5,753 bases of DNA from Candidatus Poseidoniaceae archaeon (GTDB taxonomy: Archaea; Thermoplasmatota; Poseidoniia; Poseidoniales; Poseidoniaceae): NCBI GenBank assembly GCA_013330015.1, contig DUJC01000169.1, positions 3,655 to 9,407 of the forward strand, written 5' to 3'. Below, in pieces: positions 1 to 5,753 of this stretch. The translations under genes and the position numbers were made by a program. The notes beneath the pieces were generated by a model, which saw only the letters and a list, made by a program, of their open reading frames with translations, was not told where the DNA came from and did not search any database. The number at the start of each line of letters is the position of its first letter. Position 1 is the first letter of the stretch.

Positions 1-1169
1 ACAGCAACGAGATGCAGCAGCCCAACGACATCGGTTTCTTTTGTCTCTTGTGAAGGTGCTTGTGAAGGTACATTGGCCGGTTGAAGGTCAACTAAAAGAA
101 TCCCTGCATCGTTACCTAAAGCAATCACGCCTTGGGCAAAACCTGGTGCAGCAGTTCCGTACGTGTCGAAAGTTGTCGTTTCCATTCGAACCAATGAGGT
201 TTGGTTGAAGACACCCCAACCACCATCAGGTGTGTTGGATGGAGCCCAGATTTCAATTTCTGATTCAACGACACGTATTGACAATTCTCCATTGGAGCGG
301 AACGGTACAACTGAATCAACAGTGCATGATTGCTCATCGCAGAGAAGGGAAATCCACTCATCACTTGTTGCAGCATAAATGCGCTCATTGTGTGATAGTG
401 GCATGGCCGGTGAACCTCCCATATTCGCTAGAACGGCCCCATTCAGATAGATGGTTGAGCCTTGCGTTGTTTGCATGTGGACAAACAAACCATGTCGGGT
501 TTCAAGTGGTGCATGGCGTATCTTTCCTTCCCCAAGGTATGTGTTCGTAACATTCCCATTGTGATCGACCTCATGCAAATACCCATTTTCGTCACCATAG
601 GCGTAGCCGTGCTCGGTCATTGCAACCCCATTTCTCCAGCCAATGTTTCCTGTATCGATATCGAACAACTGCGACCCATCTGCAAGACAGAAACTCGACA
701 ATCCTGTGCGTGTTGGAACAATCACTTGGTCGCCATCGTGAGCCATCTTCCCAGTGATTCCAATGATGTCGACCTCGGTTTGATTCTGCCATACAAGAGA
801 ACCGTCTGTTGGTGAGAGGGCAGTCAGTTTTCCATCCGTCCAACCGACCAAAAGAAGGTCATTCCAAGCACCACACGTTCCACTGCCACCTTCAACAAAC
901 AACATAGGCGCCATATCGTGCTGAAGCGATGTTTGTGAGGTATACCTCCACATCTCATTTCCAGTTTGGAGTTCAAATGCTGCAACGATTGGACGGTCCT
1001 CACCCGTCCAAAATCCCGAGGTTCGCACATAGACGGAGTCGTCTACTACGAGAGGTTGTGTTGAAATGTAGCCAGATTCAAATTCATGCGACCACGACGG
1101 TTCAGAGTTGGCTTGAACCAAGGGTAGCATGAACAAAGTGAGGGCGAGAATTGTTGCGATACGCATCAT
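1..1169 (-). CDS. Secreted PQQ-like beta-propeller repeat protein (3' end outside window)
   Basis: I translated the minus strand from the ATG at 1169 and it stays open to the window edge: 389 residues with no stop, so the C-terminus is missing. Residues 1-20 form a signal peptide: short basic start (MMR), hydrophobic core ILALTLFMLPL, and a likely cut after VQA. The mature part has repeated propeller-blade strands of the PQQ/WD-like type, each with a D/T-G turn before an aromatic: about 63-76 (AAFELQTGNEMWRY), 115-128 (LTALSPTDGSLVWQ), 157-174 and 196-211. Three N-x-T sequons lie at N129, N206 and N322. Cysteines C277 and C282 could pair outside the cell. From 363 a Pro/Gln/Ser-rich linker leads into hydrophobic VVGLLHLVA at the edge, perhaps a membrane anchor. 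The start overlaps the gatE stop as ATGA, with AGAGG 5 nt upstream; a second ATG follows at 1166. A structural or binding role at the cell surface is likely. PQQ enzyme activity is not supported, because no dehydrogenase active-site motif is visible. Confidence 0.85.
   Translation of the reverse strand, partial: MMRIATILALTLFMLPLVQANSEPSWSHEFESGYISTQPLVVDDSVYVRTSGFWTGEDRPIVAAFELQTGNEMWRYTSQTSLQHDMAPMLFVEGGSGTCGAWNDLLLVGWTDGKLTALSPTDGSLVWQNQTEVDIIGITGKMAHDGDQVIVPTRTGLSSFCLADGSQLFDIDTGNIGWRNGVAMTEHGYAYGDENGYLHEVDHNGNVTNTYLGEGKIRHAPLETRHGLFVHMQTTQGSTIYLNGAVLANMGGSPAMPLSHNERIYAATSDEWISLLCDEQSCTVDSVVPFRSNGELSIRVVESEIEIWAPSNTPDGGWGVFNQTSLVRMETTTFDTYGTAAPGFAQGVIALGNDAGILLVDLQPANVPSQAPSQETKETDVVGLLHLVA
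47..69. repeat. Tandem 12-bp repeat in the propeller gene linker
   Basis: CTTGTGAAGGT occurs at 47-57 and again at 59-69, a 12-nt period with one base between copies. On the coding strand it encodes PSQ-A-PSQ in the Pro/Gln-rich linker just before the C-terminal hydrophobic stretch. It looks like slippage or duplication within a flexible linker. Confidence 0.6.
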
Positions 1170-3208
1170 GAATGCCTCTGGATCATTGCCCGAAGTACTG
1201 CGCTGACTTCCTTTCCATCGGCTCCAGGACAGGCACCCATCACGACTCCCATGAGGGGGCCCATGGAGCCCATTCCACGTTCCTGGACGAAGTCGATTCG
1301 CTCAAGAACGATTCCTTCGACAATTGATTCGAGGTCACCAATATCGGCAGGAACAAGGCCGTTCTCATTGGCGTAGGTTTCGATTTCTTGTGTCGAAACG
1401 TGGTGTGAGTTCGCAAAGTGTTCGACCACTTGCTCAATACCCTCACGAGTTATCCCTCCTACTTCACGGACCGTGAGGATGGAGGAGAGAACGGCAGGTT
1501 GAACGGATTCATGTTCGAGAAGCAAGGTTCCCCATGCCTTTGTTTTCGATTCATGATGATCGAAGAAAACATCATCCAATTCTCGTGAAAGAAGTTGTTT
1601 GCATTGATCTTCTGAGAGTTCAGTCTGAGCGAGGCGTTCCATTCGCTCTTCTTGCCGCATTGGCAAGTGATCCATAATCCCTTTCCAGTAATCATCGTGA
1701 ATGGAGATTGTTGGAACATCCGTTTCAGGATACATTCTAGCTCCACCCGGCAGTGGACGCATGGGTGTTGTCGTTCCGTCATCAGGAGCACCTTTCTTCA
1801 CAACGACGTTTCGGACCTCTTGAGGGATGCGGTGGAAGGCAAGTCGTGCTCGGCGACCAACCGATTCGAGCGCTAGACGTGCTTGCCACGATGGTGCGAG
1901 ACAGAGAACAAACGCATCATTTGATGCTAGTTCGAGTTGGTTTCGAACGGCTTCTACATGCTCTTCTTCGATACCATAGGCAGGAAGTTCGTCTGAATGG
2001 AAAACGCCACGAACGCCTGCTAGTTTCGCTGCTCCTGCTAATTCCCGTCCCAGTCGCGGAAGTTGTGCTCCTTCAACATCTAGGGTTTTGGAACCAATCT
2101 TCCCTGCAAATCCGTTCAATGGGAGCGACAGCATTGTGTATCCCTTTGCAAGTCCCTCAGTGACCATTCTGCTTTCACAGGAGGCAAATGCATCCGTTAC
2201 ATCGGTGTACTCGAGAGGAATGTGTTCAGCTACTGCTTCTGCAACTTCTGATTCTGTGCCAATATCATCGATGTCACGATTTGGTGGAAGGAGAGACAAT
2301 CCAAGAGAAGAGCGAAGTTCGTTTGCAAGACGATACATGTGGACTTGTCGAACCATCTCCAATCGAACGATTCGAGGAATCCATCCAAGGTCTTGACAGC
2401 CCTTGATTTCAACGCGATCTCCACAAGCGACGCTGACGTTCAGATCTTGGCGGATGGAACCGAGGCCTCGACGGACGCGTCTGGTGTCTCGTAGCGTCCG
2501 ACCTAGGGCCATAGCCGTCTCTTTCGCATGTTCAGGAGATTGAATATCCGGCGATGTTGCAATCTCAATCAAAGGTACACCGAGACGGTCCAGATTGTAG
2601 ATGACCTGCTCGCCATGATCTGTGGGGATGGTGTCCAGTTTACGTGCACTGTCTTCTTCCAAGCAGAGAACGTCGATGCCAACATCGCCTGTATCGGTCT
2701 TGAGAGTGCCATCAGTTGATATCAGGGAAGTGCGTTGAAAGCCGCTTGTGTTCGAGCCATCCACGACCGTCTTTCTCATTGTTTGGACCGCCCCTACAGG
2801 TTTCGCTCCGAGCATCGCTGAGACGGTAAGAGCGACATCAAGTGCATCGGAATCGTGCGAGAGAGGAGGACTTTCATCCAATTCGATGAGACCCGAATTG
2901 GGCGACTGAATGTACACAAAGGAACGGTTTCGTCGCTTCTCAAATCGGGCTGCAACATCGACTTTACCACCTTCTCCACTCGCCAGTCGAAGTTTGCGGG
3001 CATAGCGTGGCCATTCGCTCGGGACAGTATCGATGGTCACATCGAAGAGTTCTGACGGTTGACGTGAGTGAAGTTTTCCGGTAGCGAGTTGTTGGTGGAC
3101 TTCAATGCCGCACATGAATCCCAATTGTTCCGTGTCGAAGGTTGAGGCATCGGTAACATCACCCTTGGGTTCCTGATGTGTCACATCTGCCATGGACTTC
3201 CCACGCAT
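1166..3208 (-). CDS. gatE: Archaeal Glu-tRNA(Gln) amidotransferase subunit E (GatE)
   Basis: GatE is the kinase/transamidase subunit of the archaeal GatDE complex. It phosphorylates Glu on misacylated Glu-tRNA(Gln) and amidates it with ammonia that GatD releases from glutamine, in the cytoplasm. Numbering from a GTG at 3211 (681 residues), the GatB/GatE core shows GIEVHQQL (35-42), MRKTVVDGSNTSGFQRT (145-161), CLEED (183-187), NLDRLGVPLIEI (206-217), GSIRQDLNVSV (251-261) and VEIKGCQDL (267-275). Residues of about 290-480 fit the GatE-only insert related to the AspRS GAD domain, and ARMYPETDVP (491-500) follows. The tail has the YqeY-like pattern GSMGPLMGVVMG...GADGKEVSAVLR (648-674). The insert and length, somewhat above the roughly 620-640 I recall for the family, favour GatE over bacterial GatB. 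The start is uncertain: GTG 3211, ATG 3208 (used here) or ATG 3193. Homology begins only near residue 31, so the acidic leader may be disordered. No gatD is nearby. Confidence 0.95.
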   Translation of the reverse strand: MRGKSMADVTHQEPKGDVTDASTFDTEQLGFMCGIEVHQQLATGKLHSRQPSELFDVTIDTVPSEWPRYARKLRLASGEGGKVDVAARFEKRRNRSFVYIQSPNSGLIELDESPPLSHDSDALDVALTVSAMLGAKPVGAVQTMRKTVVDGSNTSGFQRTSLISTDGTLKTDTGDVGIDVLCLEEDSARKLDTIPTDHGEQVIYNLDRLGVPLIEIATSPDIQSPEHAKETAMALGRTLRDTRRVRRGLGSIRQDLNVSVACGDRVEIKGCQDLGWIPRIVRLEMVRQVHMYRLANELRSSLGLSLLPPNRDIDDIGTESEVAEAVAEHIPLEYTDVTDAFASCESRMVTEGLAKGYTMLSLPLNGFAGKIGSKTLDVEGAQLPRLGRELAGAAKLAGVRGVFHSDELPAYGIEEEHVEAVRNQLELASNDAFVLCLAPSWQARLALESVGRRARLAFHRIPQEVRNVVVKKGAPDDGTTTPMRPLPGGARMYPETDVPTISIHDDYWKGIMDHLPMRQEERMERLAQTELSEDQCKQLLSRELDDVFFDHHESKTKAWGTLLLEHESVQPAVLSSILTVREVGGITREGIEQVVEHFANSHHVSTQEIETYANENGLVPADIGDLESIVEGIVLERIDFVQERGMGSMGPLMGVVMGACPGADGKEVSAVLRAMIQRHS
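1175..1179 (-). promoter_or_regulatory. Ribosome binding site of the beta-propeller gene
   Basis: AGAGG on the minus strand lies inside the last codons of gatE, 5 nt before the ATG at 1169 and 8 nt before the ATG at 1166. It matches the purine-rich core of a Shine-Dalgarno site. Together with the 4-nt ATGA overlap it favours translation coupled to gatE. Confidence 0.5.
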
Positions 3209-3237
3209 CACCCCTTCAAGAGATGATTGCTTCGCAT
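3208..3237 (-). other. Nine-codon mini-ORF bridging mcm and gatE
   Basis: Immediately after the mcm TAG stop (3240-3238), the next three bases on the minus strand are ATG (3237-3235). The frame reads MRSNHLLKG and stops at TGA (3210-3208). The A of that stop is the first base of the gatE ATG at 3208 (TGATG). This is the kind of junction that lets terminating ribosomes reinitiate. It may be a chance product of the short spacer, and nothing shows that the peptide itself has a function. Confidence 0.25.
3209..3216 (-). promoter_or_regulatory. Shine-Dalgarno-like sequence at the gatE start
   Basis: AAGGGGTG on the minus strand, followed by AT, resembles the anti-SD complement AGGAGGTGAT. It sits directly against the ATG at 3208, too close for normal spacing, and about 15 nt before the ATG at 3193, which is rather far. 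It shows that ribosomes are probably recruited here but does not settle which start is used. A weaker GGGA lies 5 nt before the ATG at 3193. Confidence 0.3.
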
Positions 3238-5352
3238 CTAAACAATTTGAAGTGTATCATAACCAGTAGGACGCATCAATCGACCGTTTTGATTGAGTTT
3301 GTCAATGACTTCCTCGGCCTTATCCCTCGAGATGTCAAGACGTTCCGCTTCATTGAGAACATCGACGAGTTGTGCGAAACCTTCTCCATTCGCAGACAAA
3401 CGGTCGACGATATCGAGTATACTTCGTTCTGCATGACGTGCTTTGCCTTTCTGGTTCGAAGCAATAGCCGTTTCATCGAAATTCTCACCCATGAGATCGT
3501 ACCGCCATGTCTTCGTTAACCGGACAGCGCGCTCAGCATCCTGGATGCTGGCGGTCTCAGAAAGGCGAATTCGTGCACTCGCTTCAGCAAGTCGGGCAAG
3601 CGCTTCAAGCGCACGTGCAGTAATGGCAACCGAATCTTGGAATTCACCCGATTGTTTTCGAGTCGAAACGTAGTACTCAATGATGTGCTTCTTCGCTTTC
3701 TCATCCAAATTTGGATGGACGGTTCGCTTCGCATAAGCAACGTACTTTCGAATGAATTCTCTGTGAAGATGGCCGTCAGTGTGGCTTGGTTTTGTCATTA
3801 CGGAGCTGAGCTTACGCGGATCGGGTCTCGACCCTTCATTGACCAAGAGTTCACTCGTTCCGGAGAGTCTGTTATCGACAATGTGTCCGGCAATTTTTGC
3901 GTCTTTGTCTTCAGACGGTTCGTCGGTTAACAGCCAGATAACATCGAAACGTGAAATGAGCGGGGGAGCCAGATTTATTTGTCCGGTAAAGGGAACCTCA
4001 GAAACGGGTTGGAATCGGCCTGCCTTCGGGTTGGCAGCAGCTAGAACGGCACAGCGAGTGCGAAGACTGGCATTGATTCCTGCTTTGGAAATTGAGATAG
4101 TCTGCTGTTCCATTGCCTCGTGCATGCTCGATCTGTCTGATTGGTTCATCTTGTCGAATTCGTCAATTGCAGCAAGACCTTGGTCGGCAAGAACAAGAGC
4201 GCCTGCTTCAAGGGTCCATCTACCGTCAGCACTCGCATCTTGAACTGCTGCTGCGGTCAAACCTGCTGCAGAAGCAGACATACCTGATGTGAAACGACCA
4301 CGAGGAGAAATATTCCCCATGTAGGCGAGTAGTTGTGACTTCGCAACCCCCGGATCTCCCATGAGGAGGATATGGATATCACCACGGTTCCTTGTACCAT
4401 CTGGATTGAGTCGTGCCACACCACCAAACAGCTGAAGCATCAGGGTTTCCTTGATTTTCTCCATGCCAAAGATTGAGGGAGCAATGGATTCGGAGATACG
4501 CTTGTAGACGTCTTGGTCCGCAGCAAACGACCGAATCTCCGCTTCTTCCTCATCGCTTACTACAATTTCTTCGAGAGCGAGGTTCTGTCGTTCAAGGGAT
4601 TGTACGCGCATAAAAATGTCAAACACTGGCGTGTCCTTACCGAACTTACGCTGGGAACGGATGAAAAGAACACCGTTAGCCTTCACGCGGTCCCCTGGAT
4701 TGACCTTTCCGGTAAGGTCGTGTTCTGCAACACAAGAGATACGTTCAGGCTGCACTCCTCCGCGAACCTGTTCAGGTAATTCCTGCAATTCGATAAACTG
4801 AGAATTCGTCAAAGTAGAACGTTCCTGAAGCAATTGGAATCGAGTTTGACGGTTTGTTAGGCCGCATCCGCCATCGATTTGCGAACACTCCATTGGACTG
4901 ATCAATTCCTGTTCATTTGGTTGTTGAATGATGGTGAGATGCTCGCAAGAGGTGCACTTGAATGTTGCAGAGTACATTCGTGGACGAACACCAGAAATTT
5001 TCGTGACCACAGCATCAATCGAAATCATTAGACCAATATCATCGGAGCGAAGTTGTGAGACTGTGCGTACTTGATCGCTTGGAAGATGGACAATACGTAC
5101 CCACGGATTGATGGTTCCATAACCAACGTCAGCAAGTAATTCCCGCAGCGCTCGGTTCGATGCGTCATCGTGAAGGTCAGGTTGTTCCAAGATGCTCTGA
5201 GCAAAGGTTGGGTCGAATCCTTCGATCGTCCGGTATGAAACTTCAAGACTCTGGACATCTGGCCAAAGTTGAGCAATGTTATGCACATCTTCCGTGAAGT
5301 GAGCATGAAGTAGTGTGGACCATCGTGCTGTCAAATCAAAGTCTTGAATCAT
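3238..5352 (-). CDS. mcm: Replicative DNA helicase MCM (minichromosome maintenance protein)
   Basis: The 704-residue product is a complete archaeal MCM, the AAA+ ATPase that forms a ring and unwinds DNA 3'-5' at replication forks. The N-terminal OB part carries a zinc site at C133, C136, C156 and C163. The likely allosteric loop is at 191-205 (ELPEQVRGGVQPERI) and a basic hairpin at 232-239. The AAA+ core has Walker A GDPGVAKS (332-339), the helix-2 insert (about 364-390), Walker B AAIDEFD (394-400), the presensor-1 hairpin with K423, sensor 1 N441 in AAANP, the arginine finger R468 in LISRFD, and sensor 2 R580 in ITARALEAL. A winged helix fills about 640-704. Length fits the family (about 650-700 residues) and no intein interrupts the ATPase motifs. 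The start is secure: an in-frame TAA lies 10 codons upstream with no other ATG, GTG or TTG between, and GGTG sits 5 nt before the ATG. gatE follows closely downstream. A GINS gene, often beside mcm in archaea, is not visible here. Confidence 0.97.
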   Translation of the reverse strand: MIQDFDLTARWSTLLHAHFTEDVHNIAQLWPDVQSLEVSYRTIEGFDPTFAQSILEQPDLHDDASNRALRELLADVGYGTINPWVRIVHLPSDQVRTVSQLRSDDIGLMISIDAVVTKISGVRPRMYSATFKCTSCEHLTIIQQPNEQELISPMECSQIDGGCGLTNRQTRFQLLQERSTLTNSQFIELQELPEQVRGGVQPERISCVAEHDLTGKVNPGDRVKANGVLFIRSQRKFGKDTPVFDIFMRVQSLERQNLALEEIVVSDEEEAEIRSFAADQDVYKRISESIAPSIFGMEKIKETLMLQLFGGVARLNPDGTRNRGDIHILLMGDPGVAKSQLLAYMGNISPRGRFTSGMSASAAGLTAAAVQDASADGRWTLEAGALVLADQGLAAIDEFDKMNQSDRSSMHEAMEQQTISISKAGINASLRTRCAVLAAANPKAGRFQPVSEVPFTGQINLAPPLISRFDVIWLLTDEPSEDKDAKIAGHIVDNRLSGTSELLVNEGSRPDPRKLSSVMTKPSHTDGHLHREFIRKYVAYAKRTVHPNLDEKAKKHIIEYYVSTRKQSGEFQDSVAITARALEALARLAEASARIRLSETASIQDAERAVRLTKTWRYDLMGENFDETAIASNQKGKARHAERSILDIVDRLSANGEGFAQLVDVLNEAERLDISRDKAEEVIDKLNQNGRLMRPTGYDTLQIV

Positions 5353-5357
5353 CGTCG

Positions 5358-5366
5358 CACCACACC
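5358..5366 (-). promoter_or_regulatory. Shine-Dalgarno-like GGTG sites of mcm
   Basis: The minus strand reads GGTGTGGTG here, containing two GGTG cores that match part of the archaeal anti-SD complement GGAGGTGA. The nearer one ends 5 nt before the mcm ATG at 5352. The match is short, so it is modest evidence for a leadered transcript. Confidence 0.35.
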
Positions 5367-5374
5367 AAGGAGTT

Positions 5375-5382
5375 GGTTATGG
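5375..5382 (-). promoter_or_regulatory. Possible weak TATA-like element for mcm
   Basis: CCATAACC on the minus strand is centred about 26 nt upstream of the mcm ATG, where a TATA box would lie if the transcript began at or very near the start codon. It is a poor match to an archaeal TATA box. A promoter further upstream in the spacer is equally possible, since GGTG sites precede the ATG. Confidence 0.2.
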
Positions 5383-5429
5383 AAGGCTACCGTTCTTAAT
5401 GGTTCCATTGCAACTTCTGCTCCCCTTCG

Positions 5430-5442
5430 TTTCCACTGGAAA
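5430..5442. repeat. 13-bp perfect palindrome between mcm and hydrolase genes
   Basis: TTTCCACTGGAAA has 6-bp arms (TTTCCA/TGGAAA) around a single central base, the usual form of a dimeric-regulator operator. It lies 78 nt upstream of the mcm ATG and 98 nt upstream of the hydrolase ATG. The binding role is an inference; one such palindrome can arise by chance. Confidence 0.4.
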
Positions 5443-5444
5443 TG
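5437..5444 (+). repeat. TGGAAATG direct repeat, copy 1
   Basis: This 8-bp TGGAAATG extends the right arm of the palindrome at 5430-5442. An identical copy in the same orientation starts 51 bp further on, about five helical turns, which would put both on the same DNA face. It may be a protein binding half-site. Confidence 0.3.
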
Positions 5445-5487
5445 GTATAGCCTTCATACACTCTTTTTCGACAATTTACTGAGGGAG

Positions 5488-5495
5488 TGGAAATG
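5488..5495 (+). repeat. TGGAAATG direct repeat, copy 2
   Basis: This second TGGAAATG is embedded in AGTGGAAATGTG, 46 nt before the hydrolase ATG. It shares the core of the palindrome's right arm but lacks a matching left arm, so if it is functional it would be a half-site. Confidence 0.3.
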
Positions 5496-5511
5496 TGCCA
5501 GACTCAATAAG

Positions 5512-5519
5512 TTCATATC
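5512..5519 (+). promoter_or_regulatory. Possible TATA-like element for the hydrolase gene
   Basis: TTCATATC is centred about 25 nt upstream of the ATG at 5541, the position expected of a TATA box on a leaderless archaeal transcript. A/T-rich CAATAA precedes it. An alternative is CAATTTACT at 5472-5480, which would give a leader of about 40 nt. A weak GTGA at 5528-5531, 9 nt before the ATG, could serve as a ribosome site in that case. Confidence 0.25.
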
Positions 5520-5540
5520 GGTTTGATGTGAGCAATATCC

Positions 5541-5753
5541 ATGATTATCTTCGCACACGGGCTGGAAGGTTCACCAAATGGAAGCAAGATTCGAGCACTC
5601 CGAGGAGCAGGTTTTGAAGTTATAGCACCTGATTTTCAGGGAATGGCGCTTGCGGAACGTGTGGATTTACTTCAGGAGATATGCGAAGAACACCGAGAGG
5701 CAAAACCAGTCCTTGCTGGTTCAAGTTATGGCGGTCTAACTGCATCGATTGTT
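5541..5753 (+). CDS. Alpha/beta-hydrolase fold protein, YqiA-like (3' end outside window)
   Basis: The first 71 residues of a plus-strand gene are visible; the frame is open to the window edge. Residues 1-14 (MIIFAHGLEGSPNG) are the first core strand and the H-G oxyanion-hole loop of alpha/beta hydrolases. Residues 25-31 (FEVIAPD) are the next strand. Residues 60-64 (GSSYG) form the nucleophile elbow G-x-S-x-G with probable catalytic Ser62, followed by GLTAS. The HGLEGSP...K start with an early elbow and no long N-terminal extension resembles small cytoplasmic YqiA/UPF0227-type esterases. No signal peptide is seen. The acid and histidine of the triad would lie beyond the window, so the substrate cannot be named. 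An in-frame TGA at 5529-5531 limits the start, making the ATG at 5541 the natural choice. The gene is divergent from mcm and may share its control region. Confidence 0.82.
   Translation, partial: MIIFAHGLEGSPNGSKIRALRGAGFEVIAPDFQGMALAERVDLLQEICEEHREAKPVLAGSSYGGLTASIV

Larger units (their letters stand above)
5353..5540. promoter_or_regulatory. Divergent intergenic promoter region
   Basis: This 188-nt spacer separates mcm (leftward) from the hydrolase gene (rightward), so it must hold the promoters of both units unless they are transcribed from outside. It contains a 13-bp palindrome (5430-5442), two copies of TGGAAATG, a T-run at 5464-5468 and an A/T-rich stretch at 5503-5518. I see no convincing reading frame: a 60-codon plus-strand frame across it (5344-5526) looks like chance sequence. 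I see no tRNA and no terminator. Confidence 0.6.

Noticed and set aside
462..815. 117-codon plus-strand open frame opposite the propeller gene
   Set aside because: The minus-strand frame through this region is continuous from a signal peptide and shows propeller repeats. The plus frame does not resemble a protein family.
592..1030. Several short minus-strand frames suggesting a broken propeller gene
   Set aside because: Direct translation from 1169 gives one uninterrupted frame to the window edge, so there is no frameshift. The short frames are out-of-phase shadows.
1753..2163. 136-codon plus-strand open frame inside gatE
   Set aside because: It is antisense to well-conserved GatE sequence, including part of the ARMYPETDVP region, and has no domain features or start signals.
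3779..4243. 154-codon open frame on the plus strand inside mcm
   Set aside because: It lies antisense to the Walker B to arginine-finger region of a clearly conserved MCM, and its product has no recognisable motif. It is a shadow of constrained coding sequence.
3238..5352. Possible intein in mcm
   Set aside because: Archaeal MCMs sometimes carry inteins at ATPase motifs, but Walker A, Walker B, sensor 1 and arginine-finger motifs are spaced normally and the total length fits an intein-free protein.
5344..5526. 60-codon plus-strand frame across the intergenic region
   Set aside because: It starts inside mcm antisense, has no recognisable domain, and ends just before the hydrolase gene. The spacer is better explained as a promoter region.
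1..5753. CRISPR array, insertion sequence, tRNA or rRNA
   Set aside because: I saw no regularly spaced repeats, no transposase motif with terminal inverted repeats and no tRNA cloverleaf. Nearly the whole window is covered by four conventional genes.

Overview
The window looks archaeal, from the euryarchaeal side. It encodes an MCM replicative helicase and GatE, the archaea-specific subunit of the Glu-tRNA(Gln) amidotransferase GatDE. A secreted PQQ-type beta-propeller protein lies next to them. Near-balanced base composition, tight packing and a secreted propeller beside informational genes would suit a marine planktonic lineage such as Marine Group II (Poseidoniales). That placement is inferred from gene content; no marker gene in the window fixes it.

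Layout. The minus strand carries one compact gene run read right to left: mcm (5352 to 3238), gatE (about 3208 to 1166) and a beta-propeller gene (1169 running off the left edge at 1). The mcm-gatE gap is under 45 nt whichever gatE start is used. The gatE stop overlaps the propeller start by 4 nt (ATGA), so the three genes are probably one transcription unit. A 188-nt divergent intergenic region (5353-5540) separates this unit from a plus-strand alpha/beta-hydrolase gene, which starts at 5541 and runs off the right edge.

How the genes work together. The MCM unwinds DNA at replication forks. GatE, with a GatD partner not in this window, makes Gln-tRNA(Gln) from Glu-tRNA(Gln). The propeller protein is exported and has no evident biochemical link to either. 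The run mixes core replication and translation functions with an envelope protein, which points to shared growth-linked expression more than to a pathway. All four reading frames are clean. I see no intein, frameshift, mobile element, CRISPR array, tRNA or rRNA. This is mostly an ordinary core region. The less ordinary features are the mcm-gatE junction, where a 9-codon mini-ORF bridges the two genes, and the divergent promoter region, which holds a 13-bp palindrome and repeated half-sites.
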